DNA of 64,000 nt from Streptomyces sp. Mut1. Its GTDB lineage: Bacteria > Actinomycetota > Actinomycetes > Streptomycetales > Streptomycetaceae. This document shows positions 1 through 9,214 of this stretch, piece after piece. Within the stretch, counting starts at the first letter, position 1, and each line of letters begins with the position of its first letter. The stretch lies in NCBI RefSeq assembly GCF_030719295.1, contig NZ_CP120997.1:5962001-6026000 (forward strand), read 5' to 3'. The notes below the pieces were generated by a model, which was not told the origin of the DNA, ran no database searches, and saw only the letters and a program-made list of their open reading frames with translations. Position numbers and translations under genes: made by a program.

Positions 1-2
1 TG

Positions 3-518
3 GTCCACGAGCTGGCCCATCAGTGGTTCGGCGACAGCGTCTCCCCGCGGACCTGGTCCGACCTCTGGCTGAACGAGGGGCACGCCAGCTGGTACGAGGC
101 GCGGTACGCCGAGGACCACGCCGGCAAGCCGCTGGAGGAGCGCATGCGCAGCGCCTACACCTGGTCGGACACCTGGCGCGCTGCCGGAGGCCCGCCCGCC
201 CGGCCCGCCGCGCCGGCGCCCGGCGAGAAGATCAGCCTGTTCCGGCCGGTGGTCTACGACGGCAGCGCGCTCGTCCTCTACGCCCTGCGCCAGGAGATCG
301 GCCAGGACGCCTTCGGGACACTGGAGCGGCTCTGGGTGCGGGGCAACCGCGACTCCAACGCGGCCACGGCCGACTTCGTCCGGCTCGCCTCACGGGTGGC
401 GGGACGCGACCTGACCGCGTTCTTCGACGGCTGGCTGTACGGGGCGAAGACGCCGCCCATGCCCGGACATCCCGACTGGCACAGCACCGCACCCGCGGTG
501 GAACGGGGACAGCGGTAA
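3..518 (+). CDS. M1 family zinc metallopeptidase, C-terminal part (5' truncated by window)
   Basis: The open frame enters from the left edge and ends at TAA 516-518. It begins with VHELAHQWFGD, containing the gluzincin zinc motif HELAH, and the third zinc ligand sits in WLNEGHASWYE exactly 18 residues later, the M1 aminopeptidase spacing (HEXXH-X18-E). The C-terminal part is short and ends in a helical region with KTPPMPGHP. Only about 171 residues are visible, so signal peptide and N-terminal domain cannot be judged. M1 enzymes remove N-terminal residues from peptides; many Streptomyces members are secreted. The family call is secure from the zinc motif, the substrate is not known. Confidence 0.88.
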   Translation, partial: VHELAHQWFGDSVSPRTWSDLWLNEGHASWYEARYAEDHAGKPLEERMRSAYTWSDTWRAAGGPPARPAAPAPGEKISLFRPVVYDGSALVLYALRQEIGQDAFGTLERLWVRGNRDSNAATADFVRLASRVAGRDLTAFFDGWLYGAKTPPMPGHPDWHSTAPAVERGQR

Positions 519-660
519 ACCCGGATGACGGCCCGCACGGACCATGCCACTATCGAGGCGTCGCCGCGGCGGCCGGAGCGGAGGATTTCCCGTACGGGAA
601 TCATCCGCAGAGGTTACGCGTTGTGACTGATGCAACCACTCCTATCGACGTAAGGATCCA

Positions 661-2181
661 ATGACCTCCTCTTCTTCCCTTCCCCAGGACGCGCAGAACG
701 CGCAGAGTGCCACGGAGAACGCGACCGAGAGCCTCACCGAGGGCCTGCGGGCCGACGCCCTGATGGAAGAGGACGTCGCCTGGAGCCAAGAGATCGACGG
801 AGCGCGGGACGGCGAGCAGCTGGACCGCTCGGAGCGTGCCGCCCTGCGGCGCGTGGCCGGACTCTCCACCGAGCTCGAAGACGTCACCGAGGTCGAGTAC
901 CGGCAGCTGCGCCTGGAGCGCGTGGTGCTCGTCGGCGTCTGGACCTCGGGCACCGTGCAGGACGCGGAGACCTCGCTCGCCGAGCTGGCGGCGCTCGCCG
1001 AGACGGCGGGAGCCCTGGTGCTCGACGCCGTATTCCAGCGCCGCGACAAGCCCGACCCGGCCACGTACATCGGTTCCGGCAAGGCGCTTCAGCTGCGCGA
1101 CATCGTCCTCGAAACCGGGGCGGACACCGTCGTCTGCGACGGTGAGCTCAGCCCCGGCCAGCTCATCCACCTCGAAGACGTCGTCAAGGTCAAGGTGGTC
1201 GACCGGACCGCGCTGATCCTGGACATCTTCGCCCAGCACGCCAAGTCCCGTGAGGGCAAGGCGCAGGTCTCCCTCGCGCAGATGCAGTACATGCTGCCGA
1301 GGCTGCGCGGCTGGGGTCAGTCGCTGTCCCGTCAGATGGGCGGCGGCGGTTCCAGCGGCGGTGGCGGCATGGCGACCCGCGGCCCCGGTGAGACCAAGAT
1401 CGAGACGGACCGGCGCCGGATCCGCGAGAAGATGGCGAAGATGCGCCGGGAGATCGCGGAGATGAAGACCGGCCGCGACCTCAAGCGCCAGGAGCGCCGG
1501 CGCAACAAGGTGCCTTCCGTCGCCATCGCCGGTTACACCAACGCGGGCAAGTCCTCGCTGCTCAACCGGCTGACCGGCGCGGGCGTGCTCGTGGAGAACG
1601 CCCTGTTCGCCACCCTCGACCCGACCGTGCGCCGGGCCGAGACGCCGAGCGGCCGGGTCTACACGCTCGCCGACACCGTCGGGTTCGTACGGCATCTGCC
1701 GCACCACCTCGTGGAGGCGTTCCGCTCCACCATGGAGGAGGTCGGCGAGTCCGATCTCATCCTGCACGTGGTGGACGGCTCGCACCCCGTGCCGGAGGAG
1801 CAGCTCGCCGCGGTGCGCGAGGTGATCCGCGAGGTCGGCGCGACGGACGTGCCCGAGATCGTCGTGGTCAACAAGGCGGACGCCGCGGACCCGCTGGTCC
1901 TCCAGCGCCTCCTGCGCAACGAGCGGCACGCCATCGCGGTGTCGGCGCGTACCGGCGCCGGGATCGACGAGCTGCTCGCGCTGATCGACAGCGAGCTGCC
2001 CCGCCCGTCGGTCGAGATCGAGGCGCTCGTGCCGTACACCCAGGGCGGACTCGTCTCCCGGGTGCACGCCGAGGGCGAGGTGGTCTCCGAGGAGCACACG
2101 TCGGAGGGCACGCTGCTCAAGGCGCGGGTGCACGAGGAGCTGGCATCGGAGCTCGCGGCGTTCGTCCCCGCGGTGCACTGA
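661..2181 (+). CDS. hflX: Ribosome-associated GTPase HflX
   Basis: A 506-residue protein with HflX architecture: an N-terminal nucleotide-binding HflX domain, a glycine-rich linker (GGGGSSGGGG) followed by ATRGPGETKIETDRR, then a G domain. The P-loop GYTNAGKSS lies at residues 291-299, the G3 motif is DTVGF, G4 is NKAD, and SARTG resembles G5. HflX binds 50S subunits and splits stalled or hibernating ribosomes. The ATG at 661 is preceded by AAGG (652-655), which supports the start. The first 45 residues are Ser/Thr/Glu-rich and probably disordered. The gene stands alone, closed by the hairpin at 2201-2238, which it shares with the convergent peptidase gene. Confidence 0.95.
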   Translation: MTSSSSLPQDAQNAQSATENATESLTEGLRADALMEEDVAWSQEIDGARDGEQLDRSERAALRRVAGLSTELEDVTEVEYRQLRLERVVLVGVWTSGTVQDAETSLAELAALAETAGALVLDAVFQRRDKPDPATYIGSGKALQLRDIVLETGADTVVCDGELSPGQLIHLEDVVKVKVVDRTALILDIFAQHAKSREGKAQVSLAQMQYMLPRLRGWGQSLSRQMGGGGSSGGGGMATRGPGETKIETDRRRIREKMAKMRREIAEMKTGRDLKRQERRRNKVPSVAIAGYTNAGKSSLLNRLTGAGVLVENALFATLDPTVRRAETPSGRVYTLADTVGFVRHLPHHLVEAFRSTMEEVGESDLILHVVDGSHPVPEEQLAAVREVIREVGATDVPEIVVVNKADAADPLVLQRLLRNERHAIAVSARTGAGIDELLALIDSELPRPSVEIEALVPYTQGGLVSRVHAEGEVVSEEHTSEGTLLKARVHEELASELAAFVPAVH

Positions 2182-2200
2182 CCGGACCGCACCGGAAGTA

Positions 2201-2238
2201 CCGAAGGCCCGTTCCCCTGCGAGGGAACGGGCCTTCGG
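2201..2238. terminator. Bidirectional intrinsic terminator between hflX and the peptidase gene
   Basis: A perfect 16-bp inverted repeat (2201-2216 with 2223-2238) around a 6-base loop sits between the convergent stop codons at 2181 and 2251. There is no U tract, as is usual for GC-rich actinobacterial terminators. Confidence 0.85.
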
Positions 2239-2250
2239 CCGTACGCGCCG

Positions 2251-3420
2251 CTACTCGGCGCCGAACTTCCGGCTCATCGTCGTGAAGATCTGCTGCGCGC
2301 CCTCACCCAGGTGCGGCCCCGCCAGCCAGCCCGAGGTGACCGGGCCGATCGACGTGTTGGAGACCAGGGCCAACGTGCCGTCACCGCCCTCGCTGAACCA
2401 GCCGCCACCGGACGAACCGCCCGTCATCGTGCAGCCGATGCGGTACATGGTGGGCGTGGAGGGGCTGATCGACAGCCGGCCGGGCCGGTCGACGCACTTG
2501 TGCATGATCAGACCGTCGTACGGCGGGGCGGCCGGGTAGCCCCACGCGCCCATCGCACCGATCTGCGCGATCTCGGGGGCGTCGAAGTTCACCGGGAGGG
2601 CGTTGCCCACGGTCTCTTCGAGCGACTTGGTGCCGCGCTCCGGCTTCACGTGCAGCACCGCGTAGTCGTACGGGGCGCCCTCGCCGCCGGTGGGACCGCC
2701 GTTGGTGATCCACTCACCGGAGGTGCTGACCCAGTCCGCCCAGTAGGCCCCGTACGGGGCGATCTCCTGCGGCTGTGCGTTCTTCAGCGCGGCGGCGCTC
2801 CGGCCCTTGTCGTTGTACGCGGGCACGAAGACGATGTTGCGGTACCAGCCGCCTTCGGACCCGGCGTGGACGCAGTGGCCGGCGGTCCACACGAGGTTGG
2901 ACCTGCCCGGGTTCCCCGGGTCCTTGACGACCGTGCCCGAGCAGACCATGTGGCCCTTGGGGGAGTCGAAGAAGACCTTCCCGACCGGGGCCGCGTAGTT
3001 GTGGTACGGGGTCTTCTCGCGCTCGGCCGTGACCGGTCTCGGCTCCGGGTCGGTGACGCCCTGGTCACCGGAGAAGTCCCCGGCGGACATCGTCTTGGCC
3101 GGGTCCTGCGCCGACTTCATCCGGTCCGGCTCCCACAGCCCCTCGATGACCGGGTTGACGAAGTCCTTGGCCTCACGCAGCCAAGCGGCCTTGTCCCAGT
3201 TCTTCCACTCGCCGTCACGCCACTTGTCCGGGTCGATCCCGTGCTTCTTCAGCGCGTCGGCCAGGCCGGCGGCAGGCCCGCCGTCCTGTTGGGCGCCGCC
3301 GGACGCGGCAGCCGCGGGCTTGTCGGCGCCCTCGTCCTCGGTGGGCCCGCAGGCGGTGGCCGTCAGCGCGAGCGCGGCGGCCAGTCCGGTCGCGGCGAGC
3401 AGCGGACGTATGGATCGCAT
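2251..3420 (-). CDS. Secreted lipoprotein, trypsin-like serine peptidase (copy A)
   Basis: A 389-residue protein. The start is set at the ATG (complement of 3418-3420), which directly precedes a lipoprotein signal peptide MRSIRPLLAATG... ending LTATAC, with predicted lipidated Cys24. An AGGGGGA ribosome site lies about 10 bases upstream. Catalytic triad candidates are His in VWTAGHCVHAG, Asp in YDYAVLHV and Ser in TGGSSGGGW, the V8/trypsin fold pattern. Between the lipobox and the peptidase domain is a conserved module containing DGEWKNWD and WLREAKD that is shared with the neighbour at 3549-4778. The protein is probably anchored outside the membrane. Substrate unknown. It is a paralogue of copy B, most likely by tandem duplication. 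Confidence 0.85.
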   Translation of the reverse strand: MRSIRPLLAATGLAAALALTATACGPTEDEGADKPAAAASGGAQQDGGPAAGLADALKKHGIDPDKWRDGEWKNWDKAAWLREAKDFVNPVIEGLWEPDRMKSAQDPAKTMSAGDFSGDQGVTDPEPRPVTAEREKTPYHNYAAPVGKVFFDSPKGHMVCSGTVVKDPGNPGRSNLVWTAGHCVHAGSEGGWYRNIVFVPAYNDKGRSAAALKNAQPQEIAPYGAYWADWVSTSGEWITNGGPTGGEGAPYDYAVLHVKPERGTKSLEETVGNALPVNFDAPEIAQIGAMGAWGYPAAPPYDGLIMHKCVDRPGRLSISPSTPTMYRIGCTMTGGSSGGGWFSEGGDGTLALVSNTSIGPVTSGWLAGPHLGEGAQQIFTTMSRKFGAE

Positions 3421-3548
3421 GAAAAGGAATCCCCCTGGAATCTGCACATCGGTCGGTCGCGGGGCAGGGGCCCGCGGAACGGACCGCCGTCCGCCCCGAA
3501 GACCCCTGCCCGCCGCCATCCGCGCCCCGGTGGGCGCGGTCCTGCCGG

Positions 3549-4778
3549 CTACTTGTCCGCGTACTTCTTGCTGACTTCTTCGTAGACGCCCTTGGCCTCC
3601 TTGCCGAGGCGCGGTCCGGCCAGCCAGCCCGCCGTCACCGGGCCGATGGAGGTGTTCGACACCAGCGCGGGCTTGCCGTCCTGACCGGTGGCGACCCAGC
3701 CGCCGCCGGAGGCACCGCCGGTCATCGAGCAGCCGATGCGGTACATCGTCGGGTCGCCCTGGGCGAGCGAGAGACGGCCGGGCTTGTCCTTGCACTGGAA
3801 CAGCTTCTGGCCGTCGTACGGGGCCGCCGCCGGGAAGCCGGTCGCCGTCATGTCGGCGATCTTCGGCACGGCCGGCGCGTTGAACTCGACGGGCAGAGCC
3901 GAACCGACGGTCTCCTCAAGGGACTTGCCGTTCGAACCCTCCTCCGGCGTGACGTGCAGCACGGCGAAGTCGTACGGGGCGCCCAGGCCGCCGACCGACG
4001 CGCCCTGGTCGATCCACTGCTGCGAGGTCTGCGCCCAGCTGCCCCACCAGATGCCGTACGGGGCGACCTTCTCCTTGGGCGGGTTGTCGCGCAGCTCGGC
4101 CGTCGACAGACCGCTGTTGTTGTACGAGGGGACGAAGGCGATGTTGCGGTACCAGCCGCCCTTCTTGCCCGCGTGCACACAGTGGCCCGCGGTCCACACC
4201 ATGTTGGACTTGCCCGGGTGCGCCGGGTCCTTCACCACGGTCGCCGAGCAGACCATCGAGCCCTCGGGGCCGTCGAAGAACAGCTTGCCGGACTCCGCGG
4301 CGTTGTCGTGGTACGGCGTGTTCACGCCCACGGCCCGGACCGGCGCGGGCGTCGGGTCCGTCACGCCCTCGTCGCCCGAGATGTCGTTGTCGACCGGATT
4401 CTCCGGCGGCTTGTCGGCGTCCCGCATGCGGTCCGGGTCCCACAGCCCCGCGATGATCGGGTTGATGTAGTCCTTGGCCTCACGCAGCCACTTGTCCGTG
4501 TCCCAGTTCTTCCACTCGCCGTCCTTCCACTGGTCCAGGTCGATCCCGTGTTCCTTGAGCCGGTCCTTCAGCTCGTCCGGGATGGCGATCTTGTTGTCCG
4601 TCCGGCCGGCGGAGCTGCTGCTGCTCGGCTCGGAGTTCGCGTCGTCCTCGGTCGGCCCGCAGGCCGTGGCGGTGAGCGCGAGGACGGCGGCGACGGCGGC
4701 GGTGGCGAGCACGGGGGAGGAGGTGAGGCGGGCACTTCCCCTGCGGCGTGCGGTGTTTCCTGGTCGAACGAGACGCAT
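3549..4778 (-). CDS. Secreted lipoprotein, trypsin-like serine peptidase (copy B)
   Basis: A 409-residue paralogue of the gene at 2251-3420. It has a longer, arginine-rich signal peptide n-region (MRLVRPGNTARRRGSARL) and a lipobox LTATAC with predicted lipidated Cys40, then a Ser-rich linker. The same N-terminal module (DGEWKNWD, WLREAKD, GLWDPDRM) is present, followed by His in VWTAGHCVHAG, Asp in YDFAVLHV and Ser in TGGASGGGW. AGGGGGA precedes the ATG. The 128-base gap to copy A has no clear terminator, so the two may be partly cotranscribed, with B first. The peptidase fold is well supported; the physiological target is not known. Confidence 0.85.
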   Translation of the reverse strand: MRLVRPGNTARRRGSARLTSSPVLATAAVAAVLALTATACGPTEDDANSEPSSSSSAGRTDNKIAIPDELKDRLKEHGIDLDQWKDGEWKNWDTDKWLREAKDYINPIIAGLWDPDRMRDADKPPENPVDNDISGDEGVTDPTPAPVRAVGVNTPYHDNAAESGKLFFDGPEGSMVCSATVVKDPAHPGKSNMVWTAGHCVHAGKKGGWYRNIAFVPSYNNSGLSTAELRDNPPKEKVAPYGIWWGSWAQTSQQWIDQGASVGGLGAPYDFAVLHVTPEEGSNGKSLEETVGSALPVEFNAPAVPKIADMTATGFPAAAPYDGQKLFQCKDKPGRLSLAQGDPTMYRIGCSMTGGASGGGWVATGQDGKPALVSNTSIGPVTAGWLAGPRLGKEAKGVYEEVSKKYADK

Positions 4779-5103
4779 CTGCTGATCCCCCTGGGACTTC
4801 GTAACTCAACGCTTCTGTACTGCACTTGTGCACGGCGAGCCGCAGAGCGCACCGAACGGGCAGGGCGCCGCGGCCTTCGGGAGGTGTCCCGGAGCCCGGC
4901 GCGGCCCCCACTATGCCGGTGGCGCCGCGGGTGGTGCGCGGCAGGGTTGCGCCCCGCAAGGATCTTCGGATTTACCCGTGATCCTCTGCCTCCTTCGTCG
5001 TTGGTACGGAGGGGGCACGGAGACAGCGTTCACCCTCGCAGGCCGTCCTTGCGGAATCGTACTGACGTGCAACGCAACTGTTACAGCGGGAGGATCCAGA
5101 GCC
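4779..5103. other. Divergent promoter region, peptidase B / siderophore operon
   Basis: This 325-base gap separates divergently transcribed genes and must hold both promoters. I found no convincing -35/-10 pair. I also found no 19-bp iron box of the TTAGGTTAGGCTAACCTAA type expected for DmdR1 control of a siderophore operon. A GGGAGG ribosome site (5088-5093) precedes the aminotransferase GTG by 10 bases. Confidence 0.5.
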
Positions 5104-6483
5104 GTGGCCGTGACCGAACCAGCTCCGGCACCACCCCTGTCCGCCCACGAAGGCATCCTGCGCCGCCAGTCCCTGCGCGAATCGGCCGCCCGCACCTACG
5201 CCAGGTCGCTGCCGATCGTGCCGGTGCGCGCCCGGGGACTGACCATCGAGGGCGCGGACGGGCGGCGCTATCTCGACTGCCTCTCCGGAGCCGGGACGTT
5301 GGCGCTCGGCCACAACCACCCGGTCGTCCTGGAAGCGATCAAGAAGGTCATCGACTCGGGCGCCCCGCTGCATGTGCTGGACCTGGCGACACCGGTCAAG
5401 GACGCCTTCACCACGGAGCTGTTCGCCACTCTGCCGGGCCGGTTCGCCGACGACGCCCGGATCCAGTTCTGCGGACCCGCCGGTACGGACGCGGTCGAGG
5501 CGGCGTTCAAACTGGTCCGCGCCGCCACCGGCCGCAGCGGCCTGCTGGCCTTCACCGGCGCGTACCACGGCATGACCGCGGGCGCCCTCGCCGCGTCCGG
5601 CGGCGCCGAGGACGTACGGGTGACCAGGCTGCCGTTCCCGCAGGACTACCGCTGCCCCTTCGGTATCGGCGGCGAAGCCGGGGCACGGACCGCGGCGCGC
5701 TGGACCGAGAGCCTGCTGGACGACCCCAAGAGCGGGACGCCCGCCCCCGCCGGGATGATCCTCGAACCGGTCCAGGGCGAGGGCGGAGTCAACCCCGCGC
5801 CCGACGGCTGGATGCGCCGGATGCGGGAGATCACCGAGGACCGCTCCATCCCGCTGATCGCGGACGAGGTCCAGACCGGCGTCGGCCGGACCGGTGCCTT
5901 CTGGGCCGTCGAACACAGCGGGATCGTGCCCGATGTGATGGTGCTGTCCAAGGCCATCGGCGGCTCCCTCCCGCTCGCCGTGATCGTCTACCGCTCCGGA
6001 CTCGACACCTGGCAGCCCGGCGCCCACGCGGGCACCTTCCGCGGAAACCAGCTGGCCATGGCGGCGGGCACCGCCACCCTCGCCTACGTCCGGGAGAACG
6101 GACTCGCGGAGCGGGCCGGGGTCCTCGGGGACCGCATGCTGGCGAGCCTGCGCTCGCTCGCCGCCGGCCATCCGTGCATCGGTGACGTGCGGGGACGCGG
6201 CCTGATGATCGGCGTGGAGGTCGTCGACCCCGAGACCCGTCCGCGGGGTACCGGCACCGAGGCGCCGCCCGATCCGGTCCTCGCTCTCGCCGTTCAGCAG
6301 GAATGCCTGCGCCGCGGCCTTATTGTCGAACTCGGCGGCCGGCACTCCACCGTCGTACGCCTGCTTCCGCCCCTCACGCTCACCGACGAACAGGCAACCG
6401 CGGTCATCGACCGCCTTGCCGATGCCCTGGCAGCCGCCGAGCGCTCACCGCACCGACGGACGCCGACCGGATCGATCCGCTGA
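5104..6483 (+). CDS. Class III PLP aminotransferase, diaminobutyrate aminotransferase type (siderophore operon)
   Basis: A 459-residue fold-type I aminotransferase. The GTG at 5104 is chosen because GGGAGG lies 10 bases upstream; the frame remains open further upstream without a ribosome site. The PLP-binding Asp254 lies in ADEVQTGVGRTG and the Schiff-base Lys283 in VLSKAIGG; EPVQGEGG is also typical. It resembles the EctB/RhbA group, which converts aspartate semialdehyde and glutamate to 2,4-diaminobutyrate. It is the first gene of an apparent four-gene operon with two IucA/IucC synthetases. No diaminobutyrate decarboxylase follows, unlike rhizobactin or schizokinen operons, so the product could be diaminobutyrate itself as the amine building block. 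Confidence 0.85.
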   Translation: MAVTEPAPAPPLSAHEGILRRQSLRESAARTYARSLPIVPVRARGLTIEGADGRRYLDCLSGAGTLALGHNHPVVLEAIKKVIDSGAPLHVLDLATPVKDAFTTELFATLPGRFADDARIQFCGPAGTDAVEAAFKLVRAATGRSGLLAFTGAYHGMTAGALAASGGAEDVRVTRLPFPQDYRCPFGIGGEAGARTAARWTESLLDDPKSGTPAPAGMILEPVQGEGGVNPAPDGWMRRMREITEDRSIPLIADEVQTGVGRTGAFWAVEHSGIVPDVMVLSKAIGGSLPLAVIVYRSGLDTWQPGAHAGTFRGNQLAMAAGTATLAYVRENGLAERAGVLGDRMLASLRSLAAGHPCIGDVRGRGLMIGVEVVDPETRPRGTGTEAPPDPVLALAVQQECLRRGLIVELGGRHSTVVRLLPPLTLTDEQATAVIDRLADALAAAERSPHRRTPTGSIR

Positions 6484-6511
6484 CCACGGACACCAGCACA
6501 GGAAGACCGCC

Positions 6512-8425
6512 GTGAACCCCACCCCCGCGCCCGAGGCCGACGGCCCTCCCTCCCGCCCCCTCCCCGAGGCCGCAGCCCCCGGTCAACTCGCCGTCGAGGC
6601 GACGACCGTGCCCCGCCAGAAGGAAACGCCGCACGAACTGTGGCACGCGTCGAGGCCCGCTTCCCCGCCCCCGGCCGCCGTACACCCGGACGACTCGGCC
6701 CCGGCCGCCGACCCCCTGGACCATCCCGATCCGCTCCGCGCCGCCGACGCGGCGGGCATCGAGAACCTGCTGCGCTGCTGGGTCCGCGAGTGCGATCTGC
6801 CCCGCCCGGCGGAGGAAACCCTGCGCGTCCCGCTCCCCGCGAGCGGCACCGCCCTGCTCGTCCCCGTCCTCCACTGGTCGGCCACGGGCTGGCACCGCTT
6901 CGGGCCGCCCGCCCTGGAACAGGCCCCCGTCGGCGCGCCGACCGCCGACGCCGTCACCGTGGCCGCCCTGCTCGGCCGGGAGGCCGACCACAACGAGGGC
7001 GCCGACATGGTCGGCCGGGTCGCCGACTCCGTACGGCGCACCGCCTCGTTCATCGCGGAGCGGCGCAGCCGGCCCGGAGCTCCCGACGAGGCGGACCTCT
7101 TCCTCACCGCCGAGCAGTCGCTCCTGCTCGGCCACCCGCTGCATCCCTCGCCCAAGAGCAGGGAAGGGCTGACCGACGCCGAGAACCGGCTCTACTCACC
7201 CGAACTGCACGGCTCCTTCCCGCTCCACTGGATGGCCGCCGACCGCTCCGTGCTGGCCACCGACTCCGCGTGGACCGACCAGGGCCGCCCCGTCTCCGCC
7301 GCGCAGCTCGTCGCCCGGCACGCCCCGGGCCTGCCCTTCCCCGAACGCACCACGCCCATTCCCCTCCACCCCTGGCAGGCCCGCGAACTGCGCGGCAGGC
7401 CCGAAGTCGCCGCCCTCATCGGCTCCGGCCTCCTGCACGACCTGGGCCCGTACGGCGCGCACTGGCACCCCACGTCCTCGGTGCGCACCGTGCACCGGCC
7501 GGGCGCCGACCTGATGCTGAAGCTCTCCCTCGGCGTACGCATCACCAACTCCCGCCGGGAGAACCTCCGCAAGGAACTCCACCGGGGAGTGGAGGTCCAC
7601 CGGCTGCTGCGCACCGGGCTGGCCCGCCAGTGGCACGCGGAGCACCCCGGTTTCGACATCGTGCGCGACCCCGCCTGGCTCGCCGTCGACACCCCGGACG
7701 GCACGCCGGTGCAGGGCCTCGACGTCATGCTCCGCCACAACCCCTTCGGGCGGGACGACGACGCGGTCTGCATCGCCGGGCTCACCGCGCCGCGCCCCTG
7801 GCCGGGCCGGCCAGGCCTGCACTCCCGCCTCGCCGACGTCGTCCACCGTCTCGCCGCCGTCACGGGACGGACCACGACCGCGGTGGCCGCCGAGTGGTTC
7901 CTGCGCTACCTCGACCGCGTCGTGCAGCCGGTGCTCTGGCTCGACGCGCACGCCGGTGTCGCGCTGGAGGCCCACCAGCAGAACACCCTGGTCCTGCTCG
8001 ACGCGGACGGCTGGCCCGCCGGCGGGCGTTACCGTGACAATCAGGGCTACTACTTCCGTGAATCACACCGCGCCGCACTCGACCGCAGGCTCCCCGGCAT
8101 CGGATCCGTCAGCGACACCTTCGTCTCCGACGCCGTCACCGACGAACGCTTCGCCTACTACCTCGGCATCAACAACGTATTCGGACTGATCGGGGCATTC
8201 GGTGCCCAGCGCCTCGCCGACGAGGACATGCTCCTCGACGCCTTCCGGCGGTTCCTCAAGTCGGCGTGCGAACTGGGCTCACCGTTCCCCGCCCACCTGC
8301 TCGAAACCCCGCGCCTGCGCTGCAAGGCCAACATGCTGACCCGCCTGCACGGACTCGACGAACTCGTCGGCCCCGTGGACACCCAGTCCGTCTACGTCAC
8401 CATCACCAACCCCCTGCACGGCTGA
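6512..8425 (+). CDS. IucA/IucC family siderophore synthetase 1 (NIS synthetase)
   Basis: A 637-residue protein starting at GTG 6512, which has AGGAAG 6 bases upstream; the frame extends further but only over the aminotransferase gene. Typical IucA/IucC sequence is seen: HPLHPSPKSREG, IPLHPWQARELRG, HPTSSVRTVH, LSLGVRITNSRREN and, in the FhuF-like C-terminal part, EAHQQNTLV and RDNQGYYF. NIS synthetases adenylate a carboxylate such as citrate and condense it with an amine or alcohol. The first ~50 residues are Pro/Ala-rich and likely disordered. In a rhizobactin-type operon it occupies the RhbC position. Substrate specificity cannot be read from the sequence alone. Confidence 0.9.
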   Translation: MNPTPAPEADGPPSRPLPEAAAPGQLAVEATTVPRQKETPHELWHASRPASPPPAAVHPDDSAPAADPLDHPDPLRAADAAGIENLLRCWVRECDLPRPAEETLRVPLPASGTALLVPVLHWSATGWHRFGPPALEQAPVGAPTADAVTVAALLGREADHNEGADMVGRVADSVRRTASFIAERRSRPGAPDEADLFLTAEQSLLLGHPLHPSPKSREGLTDAENRLYSPELHGSFPLHWMAADRSVLATDSAWTDQGRPVSAAQLVARHAPGLPFPERTTPIPLHPWQARELRGRPEVAALIGSGLLHDLGPYGAHWHPTSSVRTVHRPGADLMLKLSLGVRITNSRRENLRKELHRGVEVHRLLRTGLARQWHAEHPGFDIVRDPAWLAVDTPDGTPVQGLDVMLRHNPFGRDDDAVCIAGLTAPRPWPGRPGLHSRLADVVHRLAAVTGRTTTAVAAEWFLRYLDRVVQPVLWLDAHAGVALEAHQQNTLVLLDADGWPAGGRYRDNQGYYFRESHRAALDRRLPGIGSVSDTFVSDAVTDERFAYYLGINNVFGLIGAFGAQRLADEDMLLDAFRRFLKSACELGSPFPAHLLETPRLRCKANMLTRLHGLDELVGPVDTQSVYVTITNPLHG

Positions 8426-8443
8426 GTAAGGAGCGCCCCACCG

Positions 8444-9154
8444 TTGCCTCCCTCCGATGCGCACACCAGTCTCGCCGATCGGCGGGACACGGGCGCCGAG
8501 GACACACTCGAACTGCGGATCACCGCTGAACTCCGCGCGCTCTTCCAGGAGGAGGCACCCACGCCCCGGCACCGTGACCCCTCGTCCGGACCCCTCGGCC
8601 GGCCGGCGGACTGGCAGCCCGTCGCCACCCCGGCCGGGGTGTTCCAACTCGTCCCCGTCCGCCCCGAGCGCGATCTCACAATGATCAGCCGGTGGATGAA
8701 CGACCCCGTGATCGCGGCCTTCTGGGAGCTCGCCGGCGACGAGAGCGTCACGGCCGGGCATCTCGCCTCCCAACTCGACGGCGACGGCCGCAGCATCCCC
8801 TGCCTCGGCGTGCTGTCGGGTACGCCCATGAGCTACTGGGAGATCTACCGGGCCGACCTCGACCCGCTGGCCCGCCACTATCCCGCCCGGCCGCACGACA
8901 CAGGAGTCCACCTCCTCATCGCCGAAGGCCACCGCGGCCGGGGCACCGGCACGACGCTGCTGCGCGCCGTGGCCGGTCTCGTACTCGACAACCTTCCGCT
9001 CTGCACCCGGGTCGTGGCCGAGCCCGACCTCCGCAACGTCCCATCCGTCTCCGCGTTCCTGAGCGCCGGATTCCGCTTCTCCGCCGAGGTCGACCTCCCG
9101 GAGAAGCGGGCCGCGCTGATGATCCGCGACCGAGCCCACCGAACCAGCCCATGA
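8444..9154 (+). CDS. GNAT acyltransferase of siderophore type (IucB/RhbD/MbtK-like)
   Basis: A 236-residue protein with a TTG start at 8444; AAGGAG (8428-8433) supports it. The C-terminal ~170 residues match the siderophore acyltransferase group: MNDPVIAAFWELAG, SYWEIYRADLDPL, and the acetyl-CoA loop VHLLIAEGHRGRGTG. Known members acetylate N-hydroxylated lysine, cadaverine or diaminopropane, or load acyl chains in mycobactin assembly. In this operon there is no N-hydroxylase, so either the hydroxylase acts from elsewhere (the desferrioxamine enzyme is a candidate) or the substrate is a non-hydroxylated amine. Eighteen bases separate it from the upstream synthetase gene. Confidence 0.85.
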   Translation: MPPSDAHTSLADRRDTGAEDTLELRITAELRALFQEEAPTPRHRDPSSGPLGRPADWQPVATPAGVFQLVPVRPERDLTMISRWMNDPVIAAFWELAGDESVTAGHLASQLDGDGRSIPCLGVLSGTPMSYWEIYRADLDPLARHYPARPHDTGVHLLIAEGHRGRGTGTTLLRAVAGLVLDNLPLCTRVVAEPDLRNVPSVSAFLSAGFRFSAEVDLPEKRAALMIRDRAHRTSP

Positions 9155-9214
9155 ACCCTTCCCCGACCTGTCCGCACCGCTCGAACCCCATCGGTTCCAT
9201 CCCGAGGAGTCCCC

